Below are positions 37,045 to 48,013 of a stretch of 64,000 nucleotides of DNA, one piece after another (positions within the stretch are counted from its first letter, which is position 1; every line of letters starts with the position of its first letter). The notes beneath the pieces were generated by a model, which made no database searches, was not told where the DNA came from, and saw nothing but the letters and a program-made list of their open reading frames with translations. Source of the stretch: Centrapalus pauciflorus (lineage: Eukaryota > Streptophyta > Magnoliopsida > Asterales > Asteraceae); contig JAANYP010006705.1 in the NCBI GenBank assembly GCA_020465985.1, positions 248,001 to 312,000 on the forward strand, given 5' to 3'. The position numbers were made by a program, and so were the translations under genes.

Positions 37045-38352
37045 TTTACAAATCGCTTCACTATTAAAATAAATAATAATATATTAAGGTGATAAATCTC
37101 GACCAACTTAGCTTAGACTCGATAGCTTGATAAGATTTCAATAAGAGTATGCTAGTGCACTGAGAAGGACTTAAATGACTGATATATTTGATAGGCTAAA
37201 ATTATTTATATTTTAGGTTAATTGTTTGTAACATAACTCTAACTCGAACTCAAACTACAAAAAAAATTGACTTGTTACATATCTTGAACTCAAATTACTC
37301 AATAAACTCTATTGCTCGACTCGTGTGTGTGTACACACACGCACACACACATAAAAGAGCTGGATAAAAAAATCTCAAATCATTAAATATGTCGAAAATT
37401 TAGTCATTATTAAAGCAGAAGTAAAATGAAGGTACTATCGTACCACCACAGCTTTACATGACCTATCTAATTTATTAAATTGTCGAACCGATAGAACGTC
37501 GTAGATTGTTTTAGATTATGAAACCAACAATGCCAGATCTAGGTTCACCACTGCACACATTGTGATGATTATATACATTTGATCATGCACATTCAGCTTT
37601 CATATAATAATTGCAATTTTTTGGTTTTATTTTTCATAAAAGTCGGTCCTACTTTTCGGACACCCTTTACATGATAATTATGTTTAAAAATAATATGCAT
37701 CATTAAAAAAATAATGCATCATTAAAAAAACATAAAATTTGTGTAATAATTATGTTTAAAAAAAGAAATAAGAGGTCCATTGAGATCATTGGGGGTCCAT
37801 TTAGACTCCCCTTTAGAAATACAAGGAAAAAAGGTTTTGTAGTTGAAAAGGTAAATAAGAATGTGTGTTACTTCATGCACCACATCTACATCCTATAATT
37901 GACCTAAAATATGCCTTTTTTTTCATATCTCAATATTATTGTTTATTTGTTTACACACTTTTGTCTAATCATAAGACAAATATTTATAGGTCAAATACAT
38001 AGAGGTGGTGGTGTATGAAAAATTAGAGGTGGTACACGAAGAAATAGCCAACAAGAATATGAAGCAATGATGGTTTGCAGGAATAACTTGAGGACGAGGT
38101 TGAGGCTGTGGGCGGCGTAGTCCATAGCAACCGTCCATCTCTGCTAAATGAAATTTTTGGGTTTCATTTAAATACATAGAAAGGCAATGTACTTATATAT
38201 TTTTTATTTTAAATAACAAGCTATACTTACTTTGTAAAAATATCTTATTATTAATTCCTGTCGAAAATCTTAATTTATGGTCAATATTGACACATTTTAA
38301 CATTTTTGGTGACATTTTACTATGCCCATAGTTAACTTGTTATTTTTTTCAA
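37045..38352. other. Intergenic DNA without recognised genes
   Basis: Contains a short GT/AC repeat at about 37323-37350 and low-complexity AT tracts. A 70-codon ORF at 37965-38177 on the minus strand has no recognisable domain. Confidence 0.4.
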
Positions 38353-38655
38353 GGGTTAATATTGAAATTTTTTTACTGACTTTCATTAATTTATATATTA
38401 AGTCAATTTACTTGCTTTTTTTTAAATGTTTTCCTAGATAATTTTTGTCTTATTTAAAACTATATTTGACTTGTTTTGTAACTTATTAATCAGTAAACAA
38501 TACATTAGGTTAAACAATAAAAAATCCAGTAAAAAATTTTTTTTTTTGAATAAGACAAAAATTGTGCAAGAACTTAGATACTCGGAAAAAGGATCGAGTG
38601 ATTTAAACGACGATTTAATGAAAGTTCGTGAAGTTTTTTGTTTCAATATTAACCC
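38353..38655. mobile_element. GGGTTAATATTGAAA MITE, second copy
   Basis: The ends GGGTTAATATTGAAATTT and TTTCAATATTAACCC are inverted. Interior words (AATAAGACAAAAATTG, TTTAATGAAAGTTCGTG) match the families at 14827-15143 and 63375-63775. Flanking bases do not give a clear duplication. Confidence 0.6.
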
Positions 38656-38951
38656 AACTTTAGTAGTATATTACCTTTTTATCAAGCACAGAATTTATTC
38701 ATTATCTGCAACAGGAATCTATTAAAATTATACTTATAAATATAGCTTCAAGTTTAATGGATAACCAATTAAATTGGAGAGCTGGAGAACTAAGGCTAAT
38801 TGAATCATATGTATACATGCATATTATATTATGCAGATGTGCATACAATACAAATTTTTTTGGTTTTTTGGATTTACAAATTACAATCCAATTTGATTCT
38901 CCATTGAATTCAACCTTACACACACTGTTAGGATAATGTTATTATAAGTAA

Positions 38952-39467
38952 GGATAATTGCGCAAAAAACCTCCAACTTATCAGTTTTTTATGATTAAAA
39001 CCCTAAACCATTTTTCATTGCATAAAAAACCTCGTACTAACTAAAAATCAGTAAATCAAGGTTTTATCAATGGGTAACCGGTTGAAACGAGTTATTAATC
39101 CTACGTGGACCGGTAAATAACCTACATAGAACAAATTTTAGTTGTTGAAACTGGTTGCCAAGTATTACACATCATTTAAACCTCCGTTGATGATGTAAAC
39201 CTGTTTAAAAATTACGATTAAAAATTGTCAACCGGGGTTTAAATGATGTGTAATGCTTGACAACCGACTTCAACAATTAAAATTTTATTCCACGTAGGTT
39301 ATTTACCGGTCCACGTAGGATAAATAACCGGTTTCAGCCGGTTATCCATGGATAAAACCTTGATTTACTGATTTTTTGTTAGTTCAAGGTTTTCTATGCA
39401 ACGAAAAATGGTTTGGGATTTTAATCACAAAAACGTGACAAATTAGTGGTTTTTTGCACAATTAACC
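38952..39467. mobile_element. 516-bp foldback element
   Basis: Nearly the whole length is one inverted repeat of about 240-bp arms. ATAATTGCGCAAAAAACC mirrors GGTTTTTTGCACAATTAA. AACCATTTTTCATTGCATA mirrors TATGCAACGAAAAATGGTT. ACCGGTAAATAACCTAC mirrors GTAGGTTATTTACCGGT. The target duplication is unclear. A diverged relative lies at about 55190-55658. Confidence 0.7.
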
Positions 39468-40036
39468 CAATAAATCATTAATTTCGCATGGTACCTCGAG
39501 AAAAACCTAAGACATGAAAGCCAATATTTAATGATGTTTAGACACATATTTTTCAATCGTTTTGAATAACTGCATATTCAAATCAACTCGTTCACCACTA
39601 GAACATTGAGAAATATGGATCCATTGCTAACTTAAACTAGGTTAAACCGTGAAAAGTATTTATATAAATCGATTTAATATTTTTAAAAAATTAATAAGTT
39701 ACCTAATCAATGAATTAGAAAAAGTACGCAACTATTCTATGATCTATAGACTTTACATAAATCCACATCATCATTACAAAACAATAAAAAAATGTCATGT
39801 GTTATTTTTAATCGGCATTACCGATAACCGATCACTTAAAGTGTTATGTTGGCATGAAAATTTGAAGTATACATACTATATTGTAATATCAGTATAATCA
39901 GCTAGATTCAAACTCAATCTAATCTATAAAAAATATAAATATTTTGTACAAGTCACAATTAAATATTTCTAATATCTAAAAGGAAATAGGACAAAAAAAA
40001 AAATAGTAAGAAATGACTATAATATTGATATAATTT
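39468..40036. other. AT-rich intergenic DNA
   Basis: No gene or structured repeat recognised. Confidence 0.35.
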
Positions 40037-41855
40037 TGTAACACCCCTCCCGATCCCGAAAATGCCACGTCAACAGAATATCATAAGTGGCACTAACGCA
40101 ACGGATCTATAACACACGAGTCATAGGATAATGCAGATTACGACTAATTAAAACTTTAAACTTCATACATAAGATTAAACATAATATAATACAGAATCCC
40201 AGATCAACAAAACATAATAATTCTGGTCACTGGATACACTGTTCCCAAAGCACTATTACAAGAGTTCTATATAAAGCACAACTGTCACAGATCCTCAATC
40301 AACCTCGAATCTATCTCGGTGGCGGCTGAGATCCCTTCTGGTTCCCTGAACATGTTAGACTCGAATACATGAGCTATAAAGCCCGTGAGCACGCGAGGGT
40401 TGACACAACACATAAGCACATAGCACACATTCCCTATCCCTGTCCCGGTAGCCCAACACGCATCTCAGGTATATAAACACAAGTATGAGATCGGAGTAAC
40501 ACACAGCCCTGTGGGACCCCTCCCCGGTGGACACATCGCACACAGCAATGATCGATAATACCCCGTAGCACGGAAGCTACCCGGCTACAGGCCCTGCCGT
40601 ATATATACGCCCCAAGGACTGTAAGGGATAGTCAACCCGCGCGATTCCCCTTCGCGTCTTATCGTCCGTATGGAACTCATCACGGACCCCTGAACCGATC
40701 TCACATCTCATACATAACACGTATAAGGAATAGAGTATACCTGAGGTCCATGCCCCTGTCTCATATATATAAACACGCACAATATAGCTATTCAACTATA
40801 ACGTAAAAGATGGCGCGCGTTTAGAAAACGTCTCGAGTACTCACCTGACTGATTCCCCGAAGTCTGGCCTCCCTGATCAAACCCGGCTCGAGATCCGCTA
40901 GTCCCTGTAATCACACGGATAGCCCAAGAATTAAACACAATTCCCGGATAACACATATCACATAATCACATTGACTTGAACTCAATCCGAACCCGACAAT
41001 CCCACGAAACCGAAACCCGATTAATACCCGAAACCCGACCCAAACTCGACTCAGAGCAATCCCAAACAAGACCCCAGACCCAAACAAACCCAACCCGAGC
41101 AATCCCGAAGGAATTCGACACAATTCGACCCAAAACTTCCTTTTATGAGATTAAATTCAGATTTTCACTGCAGGCTAACCATCGCGCCGCGGACCCCCTG
41201 GTGGTCGCGCCGCGACACCACGAAACCCCTGTTCTTGACCTGCGATTTCCAGCTTTTCCCAGGAGGTTAAACCTCCTTTCAATTCGATTTCCAGTTCAAG
41301 TAACACATAAAGCCATCATATAACTATCTCTAATAACACAGAAACTAATTCCCACAAGAACCTAACACATAACACAATTTAACCCACTAAATGGAAGCTT
41401 TCTTACCTCCTTGAAGCATCAAGAACACAACTAAGAGGAAGAAGATGAAGAAACTCAATTAACTTCAAGGTTTCCCAATCAAATTGAAGCCCAATTCAAT
41501 CTTTGCTGCTGGAGCTTTTTCACAAACACACACATACACCTTTTTAGGGATTCAAGAGTGGATAAGGGTAAATGAAGAGATAGGCACATATATACGCTTC
41601 TAATTTAACCTGTCCCGAACCCATTAACCCGAACCCGATATCACATTTTCAATATTTATGCTCATTTAACTCATTTAATCCCACGATCCCAAAAATATAA
41701 TTCGTTCATTAAAATTATAACCCGATGACACGCAAGCCCCAATCCCGACACGTATCAATCCACGAAACGGGATATAATTAGACCAACCCAATATTAATAA
41801 ATTATTTATCCACTAAAATAATTCCACGTACCAGGTCAAATTGACGGATGTTACA
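40037..41855 (-). mobile_element. Solo LTR, copy 2 (probable Gypsy-type)
   Basis: A 1,819-bp sequence with TGTAACACCCC at one end and GGATGTTACA at the other. It is flanked by AATTT (40032-40036) and AATTC (41856-41860), a 5-bp duplication with one mismatch. Read on the minus strand it starts TGTAACATCCGTC, contains a TATA-like CGTATATATGTGCC near 41595 and a leader, and ends GGGTGTTACA, matching copy 1 at 31636-33163. It is GC-richer than its surroundings in the 40.05-41.25 kb part. ORFs inside are on both strands and look non-coding. Confidence 0.65.
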
Positions 41856-42567
41856 AATTCTCCATACGAGGTATGAGATGGAAATATACATTGATTATCG
41901 TTGGTTTTGTTAATGTTGACAAGTAATGTAGTTCACAGAAATAAGATTACAGTAGGTGGGTTAAATATAATCATAATAATTTTAGACTTTTTCAAAAATC
42001 AATCTATCTATACTATATATAATAAGAAAACCACTTGGAGTTTCTGGACCATTGGATGAAAAGAAATCAATGGTCCAGATTAATGACAACTCATAATTAT
42101 TTATGAAATGTCTCTTATACCCTTAAATAAAATCAAGAATTATACCTATGCCATTTTTTTAATCCATTTTCCAAATTTACTACCTTAACTTAATTATATT
42201 AAATTTTGATTTTAAGTTTTTCATTAATGAATTAATATTAAATCAATATTTACCTAAAATAAATATGTGTCATTATCATCCTTAATGATCATAGTTAAAT
42301 TCAAATGTAAAAATTTGGATTTAAATGTAGAAGTGTTGTAAGGAAAGTTAAAACTTTTTGTTAATTAATTTGCTAACAAGATTTTAAATTTAATTGATAA
42401 AACTTCAATTGTGAATACGATAAATTTTGATTGTTGATTTTCAGATATTCCATTTTTTTATTTTATCATTTTCAAAATATATACACATTCACATAATTGA
42501 AGTTTTTTGTTTCTTACATTGATATTTTATATTTGAAGTTAATTAAAATTAAAAGAAATATTTTTTG

Positions 42568-43235
42568 TGTTGGGAAATAGTTTAAGTATGCTCAAGCTGT
42601 TAGTTAGACTTCTCAGACTGTTAGTAGATTTTTTATGTAAATACAAAGTTCATGCTGCTAGTTGAAGAAACTCGAGCTGCCAGTGTAAAAGTTCAAGCTG
42701 CCAGAGCAAAACAACTCAAGCTGCTCAGTTCATGCTGTCAAGACATTCAAGCTGCTCAACAGTTTCATAAACAGAAAGTGCTGATTTTCAGGAAAGATAT
42801 CTACACGAAGATTCCAGCATATCTACTATCAGAGAAGTCATAGTCCTTCAAGGAAACAAGTCCAAAAAGCAATATAAATAGACAGAATATTGTATAGAAG
42901 AATATAGAAGTTTTCTGCATATTTTGAGTCTGTAATTGCTTTGTTGATTAAGTTTTCATAAGCCTCTAAGGTTGTAAAACCCTAAGAACAGTCTGTGTTC
43001 TTCGTCTAATCAAAACAGATTAGAGGTGATTGTAATCATTGAATTCAGCAATACAAACAGTCTTGATTACTTCTTATGTTTTATGCTTCATTGGTTCTGA
43101 AAGTTTTTGTTAAAATAATTAAGTGTTATTCCGCAAACTTCTTAATTAAACTTTGATTCAAAGCAAGATTATTGATTTATACTCTGATAAATTTCAAATC
43201 AGTTAATCTTGGTTATTCAGTTTTAGATCCTGACA
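42568..43235 (+). repeat. 5' LTR of the Copia element
   Basis: 668 bp, TGTTGGGAAATAG to GATCCTGACA. The first 190 bp (U3) is a run of degenerate CAAGCTG(C/T)(T/C)AG units. AATATAAATAGAC near 42870 is a likely TATA region. A 63-codon ORF at 42652-42843 is probably fortuitous. Confidence 0.95.
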
Positions 43236-43237
43236 AG

Positions 43238-43250
43238 TGGTATCAAAGCC
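43238..43250 (+). other. Primer-binding site of the Copia element
   Basis: TGGTATCAAAGCC begins two bases after the LTR and fits the initiator tRNA-Met 3' end with one difference from the common TGGTATCAGAGC. Confidence 0.85.
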
Positions 43251-43310
43251 ACAGGTCGTTCTTTGTTTTTCAAAGTCGAAAACTTTCTTTCAAATTTTTA
43301 ATCTTTTACA

Positions 43311-45938
43311 ATGGAATTTGAAAATAGCAGCAGTGGATCTGGGCAAGGACTCAAAGTGCCTATGCTCAAGCCCACTGAGTTTGAGATGTGGAAACTCAGG
43401 ATTCAACAGCATATTCAATTCATTGATTATGCCATATGGGAAGCTGTTGAATTCCCTCCTGTAGTTGATCCAGAACTTGATGATGAGGGAAAACCAGTCA
43501 AAACTCCTCCAAAAACTGAACTTGAAAGGAAGGCTAGAATGAATGAAGTGAAAGCACTCACACTATTACAAATAGCCATTCCTAATGCTTATCAACATCA
43601 GTTCAAAAAGTTTTATACTGCTCACTCTCTTTGGAATGCCTTAGAGAAGAGGTTTGCTGGTAATGCCAGTACCAAGAGAAATCAAAAAGACCTCTTGAAA
43701 CAGCAGTATGAAAACTTTTCTGGTGGCAAGAATGAAAACCTCACTCAAATCTTTGACAGGTTCAACAAACTGATAAGTGAACTGGAAAGTGCAAAGGTCA
43801 ATCTGGATCAAGATGAAGTCAACAGAAAGTTTCTCAGATCTCTTGGAGAAGAATGGACAGTCTATGCTGCACTGTGGAGAACAAAAGACACTCTTGATGA
43901 GATAGAATTGGATGATCTGTATAACAGTCTAAGAGTGTTTGAGACTGAGATTGATGCTAAAAAGAAATCCTTTTCTTATAATCACAACACTGCTCTTCTG
44001 TCTTCTGAAAAGTCTAATAACTGTGATTCTTTTTCAGGTGGTGATGGCAATTCTGCTGAAACTCACTATGAGGCGTTTGTTGCCAATGATGGATTATTTG
44101 CTCTAAATGTTGAAGACTTGGAACAAATTCATTCAGATGATCTTGAAGAGATGGATTTAAAGTGGCAACACGCAATGCTGACCATGAGAGCCAAAAGATT
44201 TCTGAAAAGAACTGGTAGGGCCAACTTTCAAGCCAAGACAGAAGGCAAACCATCTTTTGATAAATCAAAAGTGGAATGCTATAAATGCCATAAGCTTGGT
44301 CACTTTGCCAGAGAATGTAGATCTCAAGGTCAACAGCCATCAAGGACTTCACAGCCCATCCAAGCTTCCTCATCAACAGCACTTGTCTCTCAAGAAGACA
44401 ATGTGTTTGACTGGGGTGATCAGACAGAGGAAGAATTCCAAAATCAAGCACTTATGGCAGAAACATCAAATGTCTCCTCCACTGAACTACCATCTGAGGT
44501 AAATCCTAAACTCTGCTCTCAATCATGCAAAAATATGGTTAAAAAGTACAGAGATCATAATGAGAGCATGTGCAAAACTCTAGCTAAGATGGAAGAAAGG
44601 AGATATGAATATATGCAAGCCATAGAAGATCTGGAAAAACAGATCAATGATTATAAGGATAATGAGATTCAAAGGGGGTATGATAGAAACTATCATGAAT
44701 GGGAGAAAAAGGAACTCAATAAGAAAATAGAATCTCTGAATAAAAAGGTAGAAGAAACTGAACAGAAGGTGTTAGAGGCTAATGAGAAACTGGAATCTGT
44801 TAACATAGATCTAGGTAACTTCAAGTTAGCAAATCAAAAGCTAGAACACCTAATGGAAGTTCAATTCAAATATAGAGTCAAATCTCAGGTCAATCCCAAA
44901 GAAGGAATAGGATACAGAGCTACTCCACCTCCATATAATAACAAGTACATTCATCCAATGAGTGAAGTTGCTGATAGACTTGTCAATGAACCACTAGATG
45001 AGTCTATGACTATTGTAGATCCTATCCTTGATAACAGTCCTGAATTAAAAGAAGATAAGAGTCAAAATAGAGACTCTGACACAAAGAGTGCACCCATAGA
45101 AGTCCAAGTTCCCAGTAAGAAAGGAAAAGAGAAGATGAGTGTATGCAATGCTACTCCACAAGTTTCTGTACATTCTAACTGTAACACTGCATCTTCATCA
45201 AAAGGAACTAAAAGAGGTAAAACTGTTTCTATCTGCACATGCCAAAAGCATGGTGTTCAAAAGTTTCCTAAACAACAGCAGGTAAGAGGAAACCAGAGAA
45301 ACAAGAACCAGAAATTGACAGAAAAGTCTGGTGTTCCAATTCAAACTGTCAAAAGATGCTTTCACTGTGGAAGGAAGAATCACTTAGCCAAGGATTGTTT
45401 TTACAAACCAGCTGTTGCAAAACAGACTGTGCATCACACAAAATCAAATCCTAAACAGGCAAAGCACTCAAAAGTGAAACCTTCCACAGCAGCTCCAAAG
45501 AGAACAGTTGATCACAGATTCTCAAAAGTTAATAAAAAACAGTCCACACATCAAAAACAAGTTTTGGCAAAGCCTAAATCAAGTTTTAAACAAATATGGT
45601 GTGTCAAGGACAAATCTGTTGCTCAAACTGCTAATGCAAAAGATCAGACTGCTAAGTCAAAATCTGATGCTGTTAGTGCAAAAACTGAAACTGTTAGCAC
45701 TACCAACACAGCTCAAGCTGCTGGGCATCAATCTGGAGCTGCTAGTGAATTATCTGAGACTGTCAGAAGAAACGATGATCAAAATAGTTGGATACCTCAT
45801 ATTATCACTAAATACTCTCCAAAGACTCCATCAGTAGATCTCACCAAATATAAGAAGTCAAAAACAATTTTTAGTTATGTGAATGTACAAGGCCAACCCA
45901 AAACCAATTTGGTTTGGGTTTACTCCACTACTAACTAA
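43311..45938 (+). CDS. gag: Copia Gag polyprotein (875 aa)
   Basis: Structural protein that packages element RNA into virus-like particles. The N-terminal about 220 residues have the Copia gag fold signature (WKLRIQQHIQ, then SLWNALEKRF, then FDRFNKLISELE). A CCHC zinc knuckle of form CxxCxxxGHxxxxC is at about residues 323-336 (CYKCHKLGHFAREC), followed by a coiled-coil-rich stretch at about 400-530. A second knuckle (CFHCGRKNHLAKDC) is near 684-697. The long Lys/Gln/Ser-rich tail contains the repetitive QTA/QAA motif. Gag is longer than in most Copia elements. The start ATG lies 61 bp after the PBS. The ORF stops at 45938, just before the protease, which is in another frame, so gag and pol are out of frame in this copy. 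Confidence 0.93.
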   Translation: MEFENSSSGSGQGLKVPMLKPTEFEMWKLRIQQHIQFIDYAIWEAVEFPPVVDPELDDEGKPVKTPPKTELERKARMNEVKALTLLQIAIPNAYQHQFKKFYTAHSLWNALEKRFAGNASTKRNQKDLLKQQYENFSGGKNENLTQIFDRFNKLISELESAKVNLDQDEVNRKFLRSLGEEWTVYAALWRTKDTLDEIELDDLYNSLRVFETEIDAKKKSFSYNHNTALLSSEKSNNCDSFSGGDGNSAETHYEAFVANDGLFALNVEDLEQIHSDDLEEMDLKWQHAMLTMRAKRFLKRTGRANFQAKTEGKPSFDKSKVECYKCHKLGHFARECRSQGQQPSRTSQPIQASSSTALVSQEDNVFDWGDQTEEEFQNQALMAETSNVSSTELPSEVNPKLCSQSCKNMVKKYRDHNESMCKTLAKMEERRYEYMQAIEDLEKQINDYKDNEIQRGYDRNYHEWEKKELNKKIESLNKKVEETEQKVLEANEKLESVNIDLGNFKLANQKLEHLMEVQFKYRVKSQVNPKEGIGYRATPPPYNNKYIHPMSEVADRLVNEPLDESMTIVDPILDNSPELKEDKSQNRDSDTKSAPIEVQVPSKKGKEKMSVCNATPQVSVHSNCNTASSSKGTKRGKTVSICTCQKHGVQKFPKQQQVRGNQRNKNQKLTEKSGVPIQTVKRCFHCGRKNHLAKDCFYKPAVAKQTVHHTKSNPKQAKHSKVKPSTAAPKRTVDHRFSKVNKKQSTHQKQVLAKPKSSFKQIWCVKDKSVAQTANAKDQTAKSKSDAVSAKTETVSTTNTAQAAGHQSGAASELSETVRRNDDQNSWIPHIITKYSPKTPSVDLTKYKKSKTIFSYVNVQGQPKTNLVWVYSTTN

Positions 45939-45942
45939 GCTG

Positions 45943-46155
45943 TTATTTGTGCAGGGCAACCACAGGTCTCCTCATAGAACAAGATGGCATCTGGACAGTG
46001 GATGCTCTAGGCACATGACAGGCAATTCTGAATGCTTGTCAAATTTCAAAGGTTTTGATGGAGGTTTTGTTGCATTTGGAGGCAACTCAAAAGGAGTGAC
46101 TATGGTGGTTGCAACATTGACAGGAAATCCACAACTGGTGGATGTCAATACTTAG
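45943..46155 (+). pseudogene. Copia protease fragment
   Basis: In the frame one base on from gag, the sequence reads through WHLDSGCSRHMTG. The DSG is the aspartic protease active site of Copia elements, followed by a typical FGGNSKG loop. After LVDVN the reading frame stops at 46155, where the sequence jumps to the RNase H end. Only the first 70 or so residues of pol remain, so the protein cannot be functional. Confidence 0.85.
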
Positions 46156-46544
46156 GAGCAAGACTGGTCTCTTGGCAATGCAAAAAGCAAACAACTGTCT
46201 CCACATCATCCACTGAAGCAGAATACGTAGCAGCTGCAAGCTGCTGCTCCCAGGTAATGTGGATTCAAAATCAGCTAAGAGACTATGGTATGAACTTCTT
46301 ATCCACTCCTATTTATATTGACAATTCAAGTGCAATTAGCATTGTGCAAAACCCAGTGAAATTCCCAAAAACCAAGCATATAGAAATCAGATTTCACTTC
46401 ATCAGAGATTGTAATGAAAAGAAGTTAATCCAAGTTACCAAAATACATACAGATGATCAGCTAGCTGATCTATTTACAAAACCTTTTGATGTGGGAAGGT
46501 TCACTTTCCTAATATCAAATATTGGTATGGTAAACATGGATTAA
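46140..46544 (+). pseudogene. Copia RNase H C-terminal fragment
   Basis: About 135 codons of the Copia RNase H end: GARLVSWQCKKQTTVSTSST, then EAEYVAAASC, IDNSSAISI, KTKHIEIRFHFIRD and DQLADLFTKP. These are diagnostic of the C-terminus of pol. It has no start of its own and follows the protease fragment after a deletion of integrase and reverse transcriptase; the catalytic region is partial. It ends at the native pol stop. Confidence 0.9.
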
Positions 46545-46580
46545 TTGGTTTTCATTATTATCGACTCAGTATGCTAATTT

Positions 46581-46590
46581 AAGGGGGAGA
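46581..46590 (+). other. Internal polypurine tract after pol
   Basis: AAGGGGGAGA sits 36 bp after the pol stop, just where a standard Copia element would have its 3' LTR. Here it is followed by the extra ORF. Near-identical to the functional tract at 49779-49788. Confidence 0.75.
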
Positions 46591-46886
46591 CACTGTTCCA
46601 TTGAAAAGTTGCACAATTTTACACTAACAGCATGAGTATTTTCTCATGCTGCTAGTTCATTTTCTCGGACTGCTAGTTATTTTCACTTGATCTGTCAAAG
46701 TGTGCAGGGTAATTGAGTAATTTTTCAAATGTGTGCGCGGGACCCAACCTTTTCGAAACCTTTAAAGGTCCCAGTTTCGTTCAGTTGTAACTACCAGTTA
46801 CATATTTTTCTTCCACGGCCTTCTACTTTCTCTCTGAACGAATCACACATTCTTCTTTCAAACCCTAAACCATCGTTTGATCATCC

Positions 46887-47999
46887 ATGGAGTTTGTCAA
46901 AGAACACAACTGCCTTCCATACTCGCTCAAACACTCTGAACTTCAGCCGTTCCATGATATGATGGATTTCCTAAGACACTCCCATATCAACCATGCCCTC
47001 AATATCAATCCCACCATATACATATCGCATATTGAACAGTTCTGGAACCGTGCCACTTTTCAAACCATCAATGGTATTCCTACCCTTCTATCCAAAATTG
47101 ATGGCACTCCCATCACCATCACTGAGGAATCCATTCGGCACCATTTGCATCTTCAAGATGCCTCAGGTATAACAGACCTATCCCTTCAAGCTTTACATTT
47201 TGGTCTTCAAAACATTGGTTATAGGGGCCCTGCTGATTCTTTTACTTTCTTAAAAGCCCATTTTTCTCCTAAATGGAAATTTCTTGTACATATTATTCAG
47301 CAGTGTATGAGCCCCAAAAGAACTGGTTGGTCAGAATTTTCTTCTAACATTGCCACTGCCTTAGTGTGCTTTTCAACAGGCCAACGGTTCAATTTTTCAA
47401 ACATGATTTTTCAGGGGATGTTAAGGCATCATTCCCTAAAGAATGGGAAGTTTTTAAAGTATCCAAGATTTTTGGCAGAAATCATTGCACACACCTGCAC
47501 TACTTCTCACTTACATAAGAGGATACATATTTCCCATAGGCACTCACTATCTTCTATCAAAAGGCTGATAAAGCCAAGTGCCAATTTTGTCAGTGTAGAT
47601 GTTCCATTGCCCTCTGCAATGATGAACATCATTTCAGGAAACAGAGGAGAGGGTCTTGAGCAGGCTCAGCCTAACATCACTGCTACACCCCCAAGACCCC
47701 AACCCACTCCTCATGATACACAAACTCCCACTGATCCTTTTGTACAGCCAACACGCCCACTCAGAAATATATACAAAAGAAAAAGGGGACCAGGAGCTCC
47801 TTCCTCCTCCTCCCATCAGCAAGAGCCATATATCCCTGTGCAGGAGGATACTCCTGCACAGCATATCCAAAGGGAACCACTAGAGGAAACTCCCATCCTC
47901 ACTCAGGAGGTGAACATCTCTTCAGAGATGGTTCATATGGGTTCTGTGGCTGGACTACTGATGTCTCTGCACAAGAGGCACAGGAAAGTGCCAACATAG
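46887..47999 (+). CDS. Extra ORF after pol, 5' part (370 aa)
   Basis: A sense-strand ORF between pol and the 3' LTR. Function unknown. The N-terminal about 200 residues look globular, with aromatic and histidine-rich stretches (INPTIYISHIEQFW, SPKWKFLVHIIQQC, FNFSNMIFQGMLRH). The overall pattern resembles the 'additional ORF' proteins of Asteraceae Copia elements, often misnamed in databases. The remainder is Pro/Thr/Gln-rich. No transmembrane segment or signal peptide is evident, so it does not look like a classical envelope protein. It ends at a stop at 47999, while the downstream ORF frame is open across the last about 70 bp, suggesting a frameshift near 47930 in what was one protein of about 930 residues. 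Confidence 0.8.
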   Translation: MEFVKEHNCLPYSLKHSELQPFHDMMDFLRHSHINHALNINPTIYISHIEQFWNRATFQTINGIPTLLSKIDGTPITITEESIRHHLHLQDASGITDLSLQALHFGLQNIGYRGPADSFTFLKAHFSPKWKFLVHIIQQCMSPKRTGWSEFSSNIATALVCFSTGQRFNFSNMIFQGMLRHHSLKNGKFLKYPRFLAEIIAHTCTTSHLHKRIHISHRHSLSSIKRLIKPSANFVSVDVPLPSAMMNIISGNRGEGLEQAQPNITATPPRPQPTPHDTQTPTDPFVQPTRPLRNIYKRKRGPGAPSSSSHQQEPYIPVQEDTPAQHIQREPLEETPILTQEVNISSEMVHMGSVAGLLMSLHKRHRKVPT

Positions 48000-48013
48000 C
48001 TAAGACCACGCCC

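Noticed and set aside
37965..38177. 70-codon minus-strand ORF with a Pro/Gln stretch
   Set aside because: Isolated, without homology I recognise, and with no exon partners or promoter.
40355..41323. ORFs of 62-115 codons within the 40.0-41.9 kb repeat
   Set aside because: Both strands are open in a non-coding LTR with a homolog at 31.6-33.2 kb that does not conserve the frames.
42652..42843. 63-codon ORF in the LTR, duplicated at 49873-50064
   Set aside because: It lies in U3 before the expected transcription start and is made of the CTG-core repeat; a real product is unlikely, though the repeat itself is reported as a finding.
44014..44451. 145-codon minus-strand ORF
   Set aside because: Antisense shadow of the Copia gag ORF.
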